From a virus: a stretch of 40,200 bases of DNA. Within the stretch, counting starts at the first letter, position 1; each line of letters begins with the position of its first letter. Below, one piece after another: positions 5,931 to 14,400 of this stretch. Below the pieces are notes generated by a model. That model had not been told where the DNA came from. It saw only the letters and a program-made list of their open reading frames with translations, and searched no databases. Both the position numbers and the translations under genes were made by a program. The stretch is from positions 1-40,200 of IMG/VR virus record IMGVR_UViG_3300001533_000263. One strand, given 5' to 3'.

Positions 5931-6616
5931 TTCTCCCTTCCCCCTTTTTCCTGTTTCTTGCTTTCCTGTAATGGATAAATACCTTTCCACCCTCTTTCTA
6001 TGGCTTGTTCCAACATATCCACCGCTGTTTCTAAGGGTTGCTTGTGTAGCTTATTTAACGCTATGGTAAAAGCACGCTTTGTTGCGGGTACTTTCAGCTT
6101 CTTTCTTACCTCTAACCAATCATCCCAACTATCTTTAAATTCTTTGTTGTTTAAGAAAGGATACAGAGAAAAATCAATCTCTTTATCATTATTACCATTT
6201 ATACCATTATTACATTCTTTAGTTATAGTCTCGTTTCTGTCTCGTTTCTGTCTCGTTTTCATCTCGTTTATGCTGTCGTTTTTGTAGTTGGTTATGTTTT
6301 GGTAAGTGTTGTAGTTACAAATGGTTATGTTAATTCCTCGTGTCGTTTTCTGTGTCGTGCAAATTCCCTCTTTCCTCATCCAACGCACGAGATTGTCTAT
6401 CGTTTCTGGTTTTATTCCTTCTCTGTCAAGGTTGCAGTCTTTATATATATCCTTATATTTAAAGAAGGCACTTCCTCTTTTGTTCTTCTTATCTTTGAAG
6501 GAAACTTCCATAATAAGATAACAGAAAACCTTAAGCCACCACGCAGGTTTATCCCACATCTTGTTTTCTTGAACTTTCCGTGCTATTAAAACACACCCGT
6601 TAGGAATTAAGGCCAT
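5909..6616 (-). CDS. Phage replication initiator (replisome organiser-like), 235 aa
   Basis: The N-terminus (NGCVLIARKVQENKMWDKPAWWLKVFCYL) followed by GSAFFKYKDIYKDCNLDREGIKPETIDNLVRWMRKEG matches the winged-helix domain of phage replisome organisers that bind the origin. A low-complexity Asn-rich linker (about 135-160) follows. A C-terminal helical domain (FKDSWDDWLEVRKKLKVPATKRAFTIALNKL) is typical of this class. The origin is often within the gene. The start at 6616 fits homologues by length, but no Shine-Dalgarno precedes it; instead a hairpin with a U-rich tail abuts it. Confidence 0.75.
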   Translation of the reverse strand: MALIPNGCVLIARKVQENKMWDKPAWWLKVFCYLIMEVSFKDKKNKRGSAFFKYKDIYKDCNLDREGIKPETIDNLVRWMRKEGICTTQKTTRGINITICNYNTYQNITNYKNDSINEMKTRQKRDRNETITKECNNGINGNNDKEIDFSLYPFLNNKEFKDSWDDWLEVRKKLKVPATKRAFTIALNKLHKQPLETAVDMLEQAIERGWKGIYPLQESKKQEKGGREKWLQENS

Positions 6617-6620
6617 TGTA

Positions 6621-6681
6621 TAAAAGAAAGACGGCGGGGCAGAGATGCCTTTAGGGCAAGACTGATGAGCTCCCACCGTCT
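6621..6681 (-). ncRNA. Hairpin leader/attenuator-like element before replication genes
   Basis: On the minus strand AGACGGTGGG pairs with CCCCGCCGTCT (10 bp with a bulge). An inner hairpin TGCC-CTAAA-GGCA sits inside it, and TTTCTTTT follows. This is the layout of an intrinsic terminator located in the 5' leader, 5 bases before the ATG. A segment inside the stem (GCTCATCA, 6663-6670) is perfectly complementary to 6723-6730 near the predicted transcript start. An alternative, antiterminator-like pairing is therefore possible. Confidence 0.6.
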
Positions 6682-6735
6682 GTTTTTGTCTTGTTTGTTA
6701 ATTGAATTATAAACACCTCTTTGCTCATCACCCAT

Positions 6736-6763
6736 ATTTTATCATTTCCTCATTTAATGTCAA
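6736..6763 (-). promoter_or_regulatory. Sigma70-type promoter of replication operon
   Basis: Minus strand TTGACA (6763-6758), a 16-base spacer, then TAAAAT (6741-6736). Expected start near 6729. It lies directly after the stop of the NinB-like gene and about 115 bases before the initiator ATG. It is the best consensus promoter I found in the window. Confidence 0.75.
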
Positions 6764-6771
6764 GGATTATT

Positions 6772-7170
6772 CTAAAAACCTATCTCATTAGGGAGAGGGA
6801 TATAACAGCCCATCGTTGAGGCCCACTCCCTAATAAGTCTTAGATAATCTTCAAACTCTTGTGTTGTTAGTGATGTTGTGCTTTTGGTTATTACAAATTC
6901 TTCGTGCAAAATCTTAACTTTGTAGGAAAGAAACTTAGTCTTTAATACTTCGTGCATTTCGTCTCTTGAGTATCCGGTAAAGTCTGAAAGGATTTCTATT
7001 ACTATGCCCCAATAATAACTGTTCTGGTTCAAACTCCTGTTAGGCTTAAATTCTTTGATAGTAACAAATACTTCTTTTCCGGATAAGGATTGTAATAAGT
7101 TAGACAACCTTTCCGGGTTCTGCCAGACTATCTGTGATTTTTCTACTTTAGCTCGTAGTTGCAGTTTCAT
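6772..7170 (-). CDS. NinB-like recombination protein, 132 aa
   Basis: The central RSLNQNSYYWGIVIEILSDFTG followed by DEMHEVLKTKFL and STTSLTTQEFEDYLRLIREWAS...GCYIPLPNE is the characteristic pattern of the NinB/YbcN family. In lambda, NinB binds single-stranded DNA and assists recombination at an Orf-like step. It overlaps the SSB gene by 23 bases and sits with ERF and a RecB-like exonuclease, consistent with a phage recombination module. It has typical family length. Confidence 0.8.
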   Translation of the reverse strand: MKLQLRAKVEKSQIVWQNPERLSNLLQSLSGKEVFVTIKEFKPNRSLNQNSYYWGIVIEILSDFTGYSRDEMHEVLKTKFLSYKVKILHEEFVITKSTTSLTTQEFEDYLRLIREWASTMGCYIPLPNEIGF

Positions 7171-7468
7171 ATTCTTTAGGGTCTAAAAAGTCTATTCTGT
7201 TAATAATTATTCTTACTTTACTTCTCTTTTCTCCATCTTTTTCCCATCTGTCCTGCTGTAACCTTCCTGAAATACCTACCTTACTCCCTTTAGATAAGTA
7301 TTGTGAACATATTTCAGCTGTCTTACCAAAAGCTACTGCATCAAAAAAAGATACCTCATCTTTATTTCTGTTAACCGCAACAGACAAGTTAACAACAGCA
7401 GTCTCCTGTGGAGTGTATCTTAACTCAACATCTTTAGTTAAGTTACCAATTAAACACACTTGATTCAT
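7148..7468 (-). CDS. ssb: Single-stranded DNA-binding protein, short form, 106 aa
   Basis: MNQVCLIGNLTKDVELRYT...VNLSVAVNRN...FFDAVAFGKTAEICSQYLSKGSKVGISGRLQ is the classic OB-fold of bacterial SSB. The protein stops right after the fold (about 106 aa), without the Gly/Pro-rich linker and acidic DDxPF tip that recruit partner proteins in cellular SSB. It protects ssDNA during replication and recombination. Its start overlaps the stop of the 33-aa gene as ATGA. Confidence 0.92.
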   Translation of the reverse strand: MNQVCLIGNLTKDVELRYTPQETAVVNLSVAVNRNKDEVSFFDAVAFGKTAEICSQYLSKGSKVGISGRLQQDRWEKDGEKRSKVRIIINRIDFLDPKEYETATTS

Positions 7469-7566
7469 TTTTCCCCTCCTTTATATATCTTGTTTATGTT
7501 TTCTTGAACCAAATCTTCAACTTTGTAATTAGTTTCTTTTGTTTGTATTACTTTAAATTCTTTCAT
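7465..7566 (-). CDS. Hypothetical 33-aa protein between ERF and SSB genes
   Basis: ATG at 7566 with MKEFKVIQTKETNYKVEDLVQENINKIYKGGEK. It overlaps the end of the ERF gene by 14 bases and the SSB start by 4 (AATGA). The SSB ribosome-binding site AAAGGAGGGG is encoded in its last codons. Coupled translation is likely. No family recognised. Confidence 0.5.
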   Translation of the reverse strand: MKEFKVIQTKETNYKVEDLVQENINKIYKGGEK

Positions 7567-8296
7567 TTTGCCCTCCTTTATACAAACTTTCCATAGCATT
7601 TACAGCCTTTCTCATATTAACCAACAACCCATTTGAGAAATCACCTTGCTTATAACTATTATACACCCCGAACCTTTTTAAACAATGCTCAAATTCTTCT
7701 TTAGATAACTTTTCTTCTGCTATTGTTAGTTTTTGCTCTAAGACCTTCTTCTCATTATGCCCGTATTCGTGCGAGGATGGATTTTGAGAGGGTTTTGGGG
7801 GTTTATCCGTAGTTTGGTGGACCTTAGGTTTAAAGCCCTCTTTATTTTGGCTCTTATCCATTCCTGATTGTTGATGATGTTCGTTTGTATCTGCATCTTT
7901 TGTGTCGTCTATACAAAGCAATCCGTTAAGAGCATACTTTCTGGCGTAACTTGAAGCTGTTCCTGTGAGTTGAGAATCGTCCATCTTTTTTTTGTTCTCT
8001 GGTTCTCTTGCGTAGCTGGTAGCCCCTATACTTCCCTCGTAATCAAATGTTGGTCCAGTAGAACGATAATTCCCCTCTTTCATTAGAACTGCGGTGGCTT
8101 TAATATAGTATCTATCACCCAAGTGGACCATCTCATCGCTTAAAACGATGGCAACATTGTATTTTTTCAGCAAAGGCTTAACAGCTTCTAAAATGTCCTC
8201 ACAAGAACGAAAGTAAAACTCTCCGAATTTGTTATACCGTTTTTTAGGTATTTTTAGTTCTTGTTGTATTTTGTTCAAGATTGTTAGAATGTTCAT
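7553..8296 (-). CDS. ERF-family single-strand annealing protein, 247 aa
   Basis: Residues 1-140 show the ERF pattern: NKIQQELKIPKKRYNKFG.. YYFRSCEDILEAVKP, then YYIKATAVL and the signature GATSYAREPENKKKMDDSQLTGTASSYARKYALNGLLCIDDTKDAD. ERF proteins form rings on ssDNA and anneal complementary strands. A polar Gln/Lys/Pro linker (about 145-190) separates a C-terminal helical domain. It is directly coupled to the exonuclease gene (shared base at 8296), giving an exonuclease/annealase pair like lambda Red. Confidence 0.9.
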   Translation of the reverse strand: MNILTILNKIQQELKIPKKRYNKFGEFYFRSCEDILEAVKPLLKKYNVAIVLSDEMVHLGDRYYIKATAVLMKEGNYRSTGPTFDYEGSIGATSYAREPENKKKMDDSQLTGTASSYARKYALNGLLCIDDTKDADTNEHHQQSGMDKSQNKEGFKPKVHQTTDKPPKPSQNPSSHEYGHNEKKVLEQKLTIAEEKLSKEEFEHCLKRFGVYNSYKQGDFSNGLLVNMRKAVNAMESLYKGGQNERI

Positions 8297-8928
8297 TACA
8301 CCTCCTTCTTTAATCTATGTAAGTTTAAACAATTCTTAAATATTTCCCAATAAGTATCAAGTTTTTTAACTGTGTGTGTTGCAAAGTTACCTTTCTTATC
8401 AAAGTGTAGTATGTAGGTGTCTGTTATATCATAACCGTTTTCTTTACATAGGTGGTAATATGCTGCCAATTGTATATGAGCTTCTGCATAAACCCCTTTA
8501 GAAGTTTTAATGTCAGCTAATATCCATTTTCCATCCACCTTGTAAAGCATATCTATTGTTCCACCGTATCTGTGTTGTTCTGATACAAGCTGTGTTTCAG
8601 GATATATCTCACCTATCTTATGTTGTTTTTTCCATTCTAAATAACCTAAGAAACAGGTTTCGGCTATTTCTACATCCGCAGGTGCATAGTCTTTTAAGTC
8701 AGGCTCTATCCTTCTTGCATCACACTCGCATAGATAGTGTGCTATTGTGCCTATTTCAGCAGCCTTATCTCTAACTTTGTCGGGGTCTTTGCCTTCTTTA
8801 GCCGTTCTTTTAGCCCAGTCGATAAGCACATTTTTGTTCCATCCTAAGTTAGAGTTTATTACTGTTGTTGCCCCGGGAACTATTACCCCATTCTTTAATT
8901 TGTATCTCTGATGAGCTTTTGTTTTCAT
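8296..8928 (-). CDS. RecB-like PD-(D/E)XK exonuclease, 210 aa
   Basis: An N-terminal region with GTIAHYLCE (a HxxxE-like motif) is followed by the nuclease core: YGGTIDMLYKVDGKWILADIKTSKGVYAEAHIQLAAYYHL. This supplies the catalytic Asp, the DxK (DIK) and the QxxxY of the PDDEXK_1/RecB family. It would resect double-strand ends for the ERF annealase encoded next to it. Length is typical of phage versions. The start region overlaps the next upstream gene by 4 bases. Confidence 0.85.
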   Translation of the reverse strand: MKTKAHQRYKLKNGVIVPGATTVINSNLGWNKNVLIDWAKRTAKEGKDPDKVRDKAAEIGTIAHYLCECDARRIEPDLKDYAPADVEIAETCFLGYLEWKKQHKIGEIYPETQLVSEQHRYGGTIDMLYKVDGKWILADIKTSKGVYAEAHIQLAAYYHLCKENGYDITDTYILHFDKKGNFATHTVKKLDTYWEIFKNCLNLHRLKKEV

Positions 8929-9104
8929 AAAACACCTTCTTTTATTAACTCTTTTTGTTGGTTATCTAAGTCTTTACTTACTTCTCTCTCTATTACAGTA
9001 TTGATAATTTCTTTTAAAGAGTTGAATGTTCCTTTATCTATCTTGCCTGTAACTAAAGCAAACCTTGCTAAAAATTCTGCACCGTTAATCCATTCACTTG
9101 TCAT
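8925..9104 (-). CDS. Hypothetical helical protein, 59 aa
   Basis: I start it at ATG 9104 (MTSEWINGAEFLARFALVTGK), behind AAAGGGGGTTAGT. The frame extends further upstream but without an SD. It is all-helical with a charged C-terminal half (VIEREVSKDLDNQQKELIKEG). Not assigned. Position at the head of the recombination genes suggests, but does not show, a role there. Confidence 0.55.
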   Translation of the reverse strand: MTSEWINGAEFLARFALVTGKIDKGTFNSLKEIINTVIEREVSKDLDNQQKELIKEGVL

Positions 9105-9115
9105 ACTAACCCCCT

Positions 9116-9337
9116 TTATATTCTTTCTATCCATTTTCCTCTACCTAAACATTCCGGACAAATTACCTCACCTGTCCTACGCCAATGTTTAAAACTATCC
9201 CATACAGGTAAACTACTGCCCCTAATTGTTGTTAATAACCCTATAAAATCTTCATAATTAGGCATATTCACATACCCTTCCCCGTTGCAATAAGCACAAC
9301 TAGCTGTCTTTTCTCTGTAACTTGTTAAATGGTTCAT
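9116..9337 (-). CDS. DnaJ-type zinc-finger protein, 73 aa
   Basis: Two CxxCxGxG knuckles, CAYCNGEGYV (about residue 14) and CPECLGRGKW (near the C-terminus), match the cysteine-rich motif of DnaJ central domains. They are separated by a spacer of about 35 residues. With only two knuckles it would bind one zinc. The ATG at 9337 follows AAAGGGGGTTAGTG, the same SD block used by two neighbouring genes. Confidence 0.65.
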   Translation of the reverse strand: MNHLTSYREKTASCAYCNGEGYVNMPNYEDFIGLLTTIRGSSLPVWDSFKHWRRTGEVICPECLGRGKWIERI

Positions 9338-9430
9338 CACTAACCCCCTTTCTTTTAAACAATGGACACTTTATTATTTTGTTTACAAGCCATTGTTTAC
9401 ATTCGTGTTTACATTTTAAACATTGTTCAT

Positions 9431-9922
9431 TTACTCTTTGCACAACTTATCCATCCAATGCTTTGCGTTTGGATACCAGTTTTTATTTAACTCTTTTTCT
9501 TTTTTAGTTAAATCACCTTTAGTCGGACACCATCTGTCAGCAAAAGCCTTTAAATCACCAGTATAACGCTTCTTAATAGTTCCCGCCGCCCATTTTGCCT
9601 GTGTAATAAAGCTCTTTTCAGGGTCTTTATATCTCATAGCTTGAGGATGTAGAACCCCAAACTCTCTGCCAACAGAGCCGTCCTCGACAATTCTAATGAC
9701 AAAGAGTAGGGTTCTACTTTTGCCTACCAAAGCATATTCGTCTGCTACTTTATTTATTTTTTTGATTTCGTGTTTAGGGAGTGGATTACTTAATGCTGTG
9801 CAGGTAAAAAGAAACATAAATAGTAAAGGGAGCAGGTAGGGGTTAGCTCTACTTTTGCAGTAGTCTGGTTTGTCAGAACCTACTCCCCTGTTAATTTCAA
9901 TTTGTTTTTTAAGTTTTTTCAT
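9431..9922 (-). CDS. Putative phage lysis enzyme with N-terminal membrane segment, 163 aa
   Basis: I start it at ATG 9922 (MKKLKKQIEINRG) behind GGGGTTAGA. Residues about 27-45 (LLPLLFMFLFTCTALS) are a signal-anchor or signal-peptide-like segment. The rest (LLFVIRIVEDGSVGREFGVLHPQA...FITQAKWAAGTIKKRYTGDLKAFADRWCPT...NWYPNAKHWMDKL) matches a domain seen in phage lysozyme-like proteins. It has an early Glu (RIVEDG) and an aromatic C-terminus. A SAR-type or secreted endolysin is the best guess; catalytic assignment is not certain. Confidence 0.55.
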   Translation of the reverse strand: MKKLKKQIEINRGVGSDKPDYCKSRANPYLLPLLFMFLFTCTALSNPLPKHEIKKINKVADEYALVGKSRTLLFVIRIVEDGSVGREFGVLHPQAMRYKDPEKSFITQAKWAAGTIKKRYTGDLKAFADRWCPTKGDLTKKEKELNKNWYPNAKHWMDKLCKE

Positions 9923-10006
9923 TCTAACCCCATTTCGCATAACTAAGATTATCACAACTAAAAATAATTGTCAAGGTTTTTTTGGACTTTTTTTAAGCCA
10001 ATGTTT

Positions 10007-10276
10007 TCAAGGGGTTTTGTCTGTAATGATGTTAATTGTGCTTATCCAAGAAACAGGAATAGTAAGTAAATCTTGTTTGTTGTGGTCGGGTGAGAATGAG
10101 TGTGAAAGGATTATGCGAGTCTCGTCAAAGTATCGTATCCATCCGGAAGAAAATATGTGAATAAGGCCTTCTTGAACCACCTTATCTAAAGTTTCGTCTA
10201 TATCTATTCTTGTGTCATACCATTGAACAACACAAAACTTACCTATATCGTCTTTAGCCAGGTCTTTAACTTTCAT
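10007..10276 (-). CDS. Hypothetical protein behind operator-like repeats, 89 aa
   Basis: MKVKDLAKDDIGKFCVVQWYDT... is a small, mixed alpha/beta protein with several Trp and Tyr in strands (GLIHIFSSGWIRYFDETRIIL). No family recognised. An AGGAGATAA SD precedes the ATG, and three GAGTATAG repeats lie 17-56 bases upstream of it. It is therefore the first gene of a regulated unit. It could be a regulator or an early protein. Confidence 0.6.
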   Translation of the reverse strand: MKVKDLAKDDIGKFCVVQWYDTRIDIDETLDKVVQEGLIHIFSSGWIRYFDETRIILSHSFSPDHNKQDLLTIPVSWISTINIITDKTP

Positions 10277-10287
10277 AGCTTATCTCC

Positions 10288-10345
10288 TATATTGAGTATA
10301 GCCTATCGAGTATAGTCTTATATTGAGTATAGTCATACTCAAATA
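10288..10345. promoter_or_regulatory. Triple GAGTATAG repeat, candidate operator/promoter
   Basis: GAGTATAG occurs at 10294-10301, 10308-10315 and 10325-10332. The first and third copies sit in the longer context TATATTGAGTATAG. The third copy forms a perfect inverted repeat with ATACTC at 10335-10340 (GAGTAT-AGTC-ATACTC). On the minus strand the same sequence gives repeated CTATACTC blocks containing TATACT-like -10 elements. The rest of 10277-10426 is AT-rich and I see no gene in it. Confidence 0.55.
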
Positions 10346-10426
10346 CATTAACTTATCATTTTTGTTAACTAAAATGATATACTTTTTGTTTAATCATTTA
10401 CCTAAATGTAAGGTTTAGTCTTACGT

Positions 10427-10543
10427 TTAGAGTTTATTCTTAACTTTGTCTGCTATCCACCAGAAAGGAAACATTAGTACAATGCACGTCCATATAGGTA
10501 TTAAGCAGATGAAGATAATTGTCCAAGAAATTAACTTTCTCAA
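10427..10543 (-). CDS. Small membrane protein, 38 aa, TTG start
   Basis: A TTG at 10543 overlaps the previous stop (TTGA), with GAGGTAAGG ahead of it. The product MRKLISWTIIFICLIPIWTCIVLMFPFWWIADKVKNKL is one long hydrophobic helix with basic ends. It could be a holin or pinholin-like peptide given the neighbouring lysis genes; function not shown. Confidence 0.45.
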   Translation of the reverse strand: MRKLISWTIIFICLIPIWTCIVLMFPFWWIADKVKNKL

Positions 10544-10659
10544 AACCTTACCTCAAATTTAAAACCGAAATATTCCTTACCACCTATATTCATAAACTCG
10601 TTAAGTCTATGTTCAGGTGTTCTTAGGTTACCTACTTTAGTATGTTTACCGACAAACAC
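10540..10659 (-). CDS. Hypothetical 39-aa protein, GTG start
   Basis: GTG at 10659 is 6 bases after AGGTAAG. The product (MFVGKHTKVGNLRTPEHRLNEFMNIGGKEYFGFKFEVRF) is basic and strand-rich. It lies between the holin-like gene and a membrane peptide and overlaps the latter by 4 bases. Unrecognised. Confidence 0.45.
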   Translation of the reverse strand: MFVGKHTKVGNLRTPEHRLNEFMNIGGKEYFGFKFEVRF

Positions 10660-10679
10660 AATAGTCTTACCTATCTTAA

Positions 10680-10889
10680 TTATTTGCCGGATTGTTCCAA
10701 AAAATCAGCCACCTTTTGTAACTTAGCTGATAACTTGTGTTCTTCTATCCAAGCTACTATCTTGTCATCTTTTTCTGTAGGTGTTAAACTTGCTATACCT
10801 GCCAAAACTTTAGTTAAAGCCTCAACTACACCTATAATTAAACCTATATTCTTTGTTATCCATCCCAATATGTTAGTTAATGCGTTCAT
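10680..10889 (-). CDS. Holin-like small membrane protein, 69 aa
   Basis: Residues about 5-35 (ILGWITKNIGLIIGVVEALTKVLAGIASL) form a long hydrophobic or amphipathic segment. A hydrophilic charged tail follows (TPTEKDDKIVAWIEEHKLSAKLQKVADFLEQSGK). Similar small phage proteins with a ...LTPTKKDD... turn occur near lysis genes. Holin function is inferred from context and topology only. Confidence 0.5.
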   Translation of the reverse strand: MNALTNILGWITKNIGLIIGVVEALTKVLAGIASLTPTEKDDKIVAWIEEHKLSAKLQKVADFLEQSGK

Positions 10890-10968
10890 CTTCTCCTCCT
10901 TCTTCCTCTTCCTCTACTTGGTTTTGAATCGCCCTTCTTCCCAACACGCGGATTTTTTCCACAATCAC
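10873..10968 (-). CDS. Small acidic-tailed protein, 31 aa, GTG start
   Basis: GTG at 10968 overlaps the stop of the upstream coiled-coil gene (GTGA). The frame VIVEKIRVLGRRAIQNQVEEEEEGGEDERIN runs past the start of the holin-like gene. The glutamate run coincides with the purine-rich SD of that gene, so the frame may be partly an accident of GGAGGAGAAG sequence. Tentative. Confidence 0.3.
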   Translation of the reverse strand: MIVEKIRVLGRRAIQNQVEEEEEGGEDERIN

Positions 10969-11150
10969 CTTTTTTTGCTGCCATTTTTCTCCTCCTTGTT
11001 CATTTCTTTGGCTATAACATCCAGAAATAGCCTATCTATTTTTTGCTGTAACATACCCAACGCCTTAGAGACATCTTTAATATCGTGCTGTATTCTCTCT
11101 AAACGTTCACCAACCCTTTTTGAGTATGAGTAAGCCTTGATTTTATTCAT
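10965..11150 (-). CDS. Coiled-coil protein, 61 aa
   Basis: ATG at 11150, overlapping the upstream stop by one base (TAATG). MNKIKAYSYSKRVGERLERIQHDIKDVSKALGMLQQKIDRLFL has heptad spacing of Leu/Ile/Val and a basic C-terminus. Probably a partner or regulator of the adjacent membrane protein; no family assigned. Confidence 0.5.
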   Translation of the reverse strand: MNKIKAYSYSKRVGERLERIQHDIKDVSKALGMLQQKIDRLFLDVIAKEMNKEEKNGSKKR

Positions 11151-11470
11151 TATAAAAACCCCTTTATAAGTGTTCCAATTACAACAACAAATATTAGTGT
11201 ATATATCAACCTCTTTATAACTACATATTCTTTCTCTAAGGAATTTATCTTTTGCGTGTTTGTTCCACAAGGTAAATTGTTTAATAATTTAGCCAACGCT
11301 TTATCTTCTGCTTTAGAATTTATAAACTCTCTATTCAACCATTCCTGTAAATCTTTACCTCTTTTATTATGTTCTTCCCACTTAACCCTATTCTCGGTTT
11401 TTATTTCTGTTACCAGGTTCTTTAAGTTGTTAAACTGTTCGTTAAAATAAGTTGTTTCGTTGCCGTTCAT
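11150..11470 (-). CDS. Coiled-coil protein with C-terminal membrane anchor, 106 aa
   Basis: The N-terminal 80 residues are a long charged helix. The last about 20 (LIYTLIFVVVIGTLIKGFL) are a transmembrane segment preceded by Lys/Arg. The layout resembles XhlA-type haemolysin/holin partners, which anchor by a C-terminal helix. It overlaps the 3' side of the large virion protein gene by 4 bases. A lysis-related role is inference. Confidence 0.55.
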   Translation of the reverse strand: MNGNETTYFNEQFNNLKNLVTEIKTENRVKWEEHNKRGKDLQEWLNREFINSKAEDKALAKLLNNLPCGTNTQKINSLEKEYVVIKRLIYTLIFVVVIGTLIKGFL

Positions 11471-14400
11471 TTGTTTTCCTTTCTTATCATATCTCTTAAT
11501 AGTTTTTCTATTAAGCTTTTATTCATATAAGGAACATATCTTTTCTTCTCAGAAGAGTTCATTTTCTGGTATAAGTATAACTGTTCGTCATTACTTAGAT
11601 ATTTAAAAACCCTTACATCTTTAGGAAGTTTGGCATTTTCTGCAAAGGTTTTTAGGTTATATTTAAGTCTCCCTATTGTGTCTCCTTTTATGATTCCTTG
11701 TTTAAAAGCTGTAACTAAATCTTTATTCGTTAAGTTGTTTTCTTTTATCTTCTTTCTTAGTTCAAATTTCTTCTTTATCTTTTCCCATTCTGCACGAGTT
11801 AAGTCTCGCTTAAATTTACTTTCGTTTATATCAAAGATTTCTTTTTGCAGTTTTGTCCGGGTTACATACTTAGGTGCGGTAGAAAACCCTAAAAATGGAG
11901 CAACTTTTTCCCAGGAAGATGAATCAGGGTTGTACCTTAAATTTGTTTGTAATGAAGATATTGATATCGGTTTTTTCTTGAGAAAATAATCCATTACTTG
12001 CCCTACTTGTTCTAATACAGGTGCTTGAGGGTCTCTAATATCTACTCCGTAATAATCTTTGTTTCTTATAAATACATCTATCGCCTCTGATAAAGCAGGA
12101 CTCAATTTATGGCTTGCATATTTTGGAATACCTCTTATTATTCCATATTTACGAATAGCCTCTGTGCTGGATAAAAACTCTTTTGTCATAGCTGGGATTA
12201 CTACTCTTACCTCATTCCCTTCATCATCTATTTCTCCTGTAGGTGGTGCAATAAAATCTTTAGCTGTTTTAGGGGCTCGTCCCGCTACTAAATATCCTAC
12301 CAAAGAACCTACTCCTGCTATTGTAATAAGATAAGCTAATGTCATTAAATTTCTATCGACATATAGGGGGTCTTTTGATTTAGATTTTATGCTTTTAAGA
12401 TTACTTACTATATCTACAGGAGTTCCGCCAAATTGTCTTATTGTTCCCATATTCCAACCTAAAGATAAAGTTGATAATACACCTAAATCTCTTGCCCATC
12501 TATCCCAAAACAAGTTATCGTAAACCATTTGACCAAAATTGTAATCCATCAAATCCCAAGTTCTGCTCAAATATTTATCTACTTGGTCTGTTGTTGCGTT
12601 TGGATGGTTAGCCAACCAGTCGGAAACCAATTTGTAATAATTAGCTACCTTTAGTTTTGGAACATAGAACTCTAAAATAGGTTTCATTGAATACTCTAAT
12701 CCTAACTTTACAGCTCTTGGTATTACACCTATAACATTTTTTTTGTGGATAGCTTTCATAAATGCCTGTTTTGCTTTTACTTTATATATAGCAGGCATTG
12801 TCATACGCCCTCCACCTCTTATAAGATATTCACTTGCCCGTTTAGCCCATTCAGGAGCGTCTTTACCATAATAAGCGTTTTGTATTTGTTTTCCTTTTAA
12901 TATTGACACTAAGGGTTGAACAATAGCTGTACTTGCTTGTTCTATTGCCTTTCCTATATGCCCTCTCCCTAATGATTTCATAGCTAAAACACCCTGTATA
13001 GCTATATCGGAAGCTGTAACTTCAACTGCGTGAAATCCAGAAAGGTTTAATATATAAGAAACATACATATTTTTTGCTTGTAATGCCCCCTTCATAACAT
13101 CTCCAAACCAATTATCTAATTCATAAATTGAAGGTTGCAGTTTACGATTTATCAAGTTTATTATTTCCGGTTGTCCTTCAAAGATTCCAAAAGGGGTTTG
13201 GATAAGAGCTTTGTTTGGGTCTTTTTCTTGAGGAGAAACTTCTTTTAATACTCCTTGTTCCTGCATTCTTTTTAACATATCTGCGTGAGCTTTAGCTCTT
13301 AATGCAGAAACATATCTTGCAGTTACTAAAGATTCGGGATTGGTCGTTTTTAGTTTAAACCCCAATTCTAAACCTGTTTTTACTAAATCTAATCCCCTTA
13401 ACTTACTATACTTTTCTTTACCTATCCGTGTTTTATATTTATACAGAAAATCTTTAACTTTAGGAACATCTTCTCTTGCCCATATATGAGGAAAATAGTT
13501 ATCTATATAATTTATCTTTTCAGAAAGGTCTTTAGATAATTCATAAGCCTCGTCCAATATTTTTCTATACTCTTTGGCTAATGGTTCAAATTTAGAAGAT
13601 ATTTCACCTTTCTCCATCCCCATTATAAATGACAACTTTTCTTCTTCAGGCACTTTCTCCCAAAAAAGTAACCGTTTTTCAGAATCTTCGGCGAACTTTT
13701 CGGTCTGTTGAACTTTTCTTGCAAGAGACTGCCTAATAGTCATACCTGCCCTATACGCTTGCTTAGATGAACTCTCGGGAGCAAAAAAACTTCTAATAGA
13801 TTTACTCATACCTTTACCAGTAGAAATTACCTTTGTGGCAGCAGGTATAATATCTTCTTGAACAAACTTTTCGGGATATAAGGGAACTCCTAAGTGCATT
13901 TCTGTTGGTAAATCTTCTATTCTTTCTCCTTTCTCCCCTTGTGCCTGTTTCCAGATGTCGGTTAGTTGGGATTTGGGGTAATATCCAAACTCATTTATAT
14001 CATCACCTGCAAAAATAACATCTTTCGCCTTGACCTTAAATGAATATACTTTTTCTGGCGTATTTGGTTCAACGCTTTCCTGTGCATACGTTTTTGAAAA
14101 TGTGACCCAATCTCCAGGATTAAGTTGGTTCTGTCTTGTAGCCCTATAAACAGTAACCTCTGCCTCTGGCTTATTTCTTATTTTCTGCAAAACTCCCCAG
14201 CTTTCCCTTGCGGATTTATCAGTTTTTACATTTCTTCCACTTGCTATTGACCATTCAGGGTGTTCGTAAACATCTCTTGGTATTGCTTCTCCTTCAAGCA
14301 AATTATGAGCAGGTGGCATATCTTCATAAGTAGGTCTATGTGCCATTCCATAAGAAGGTTTTTCAAATTGTGCTTTCACAAACTCCTCAACCGTCTTACC

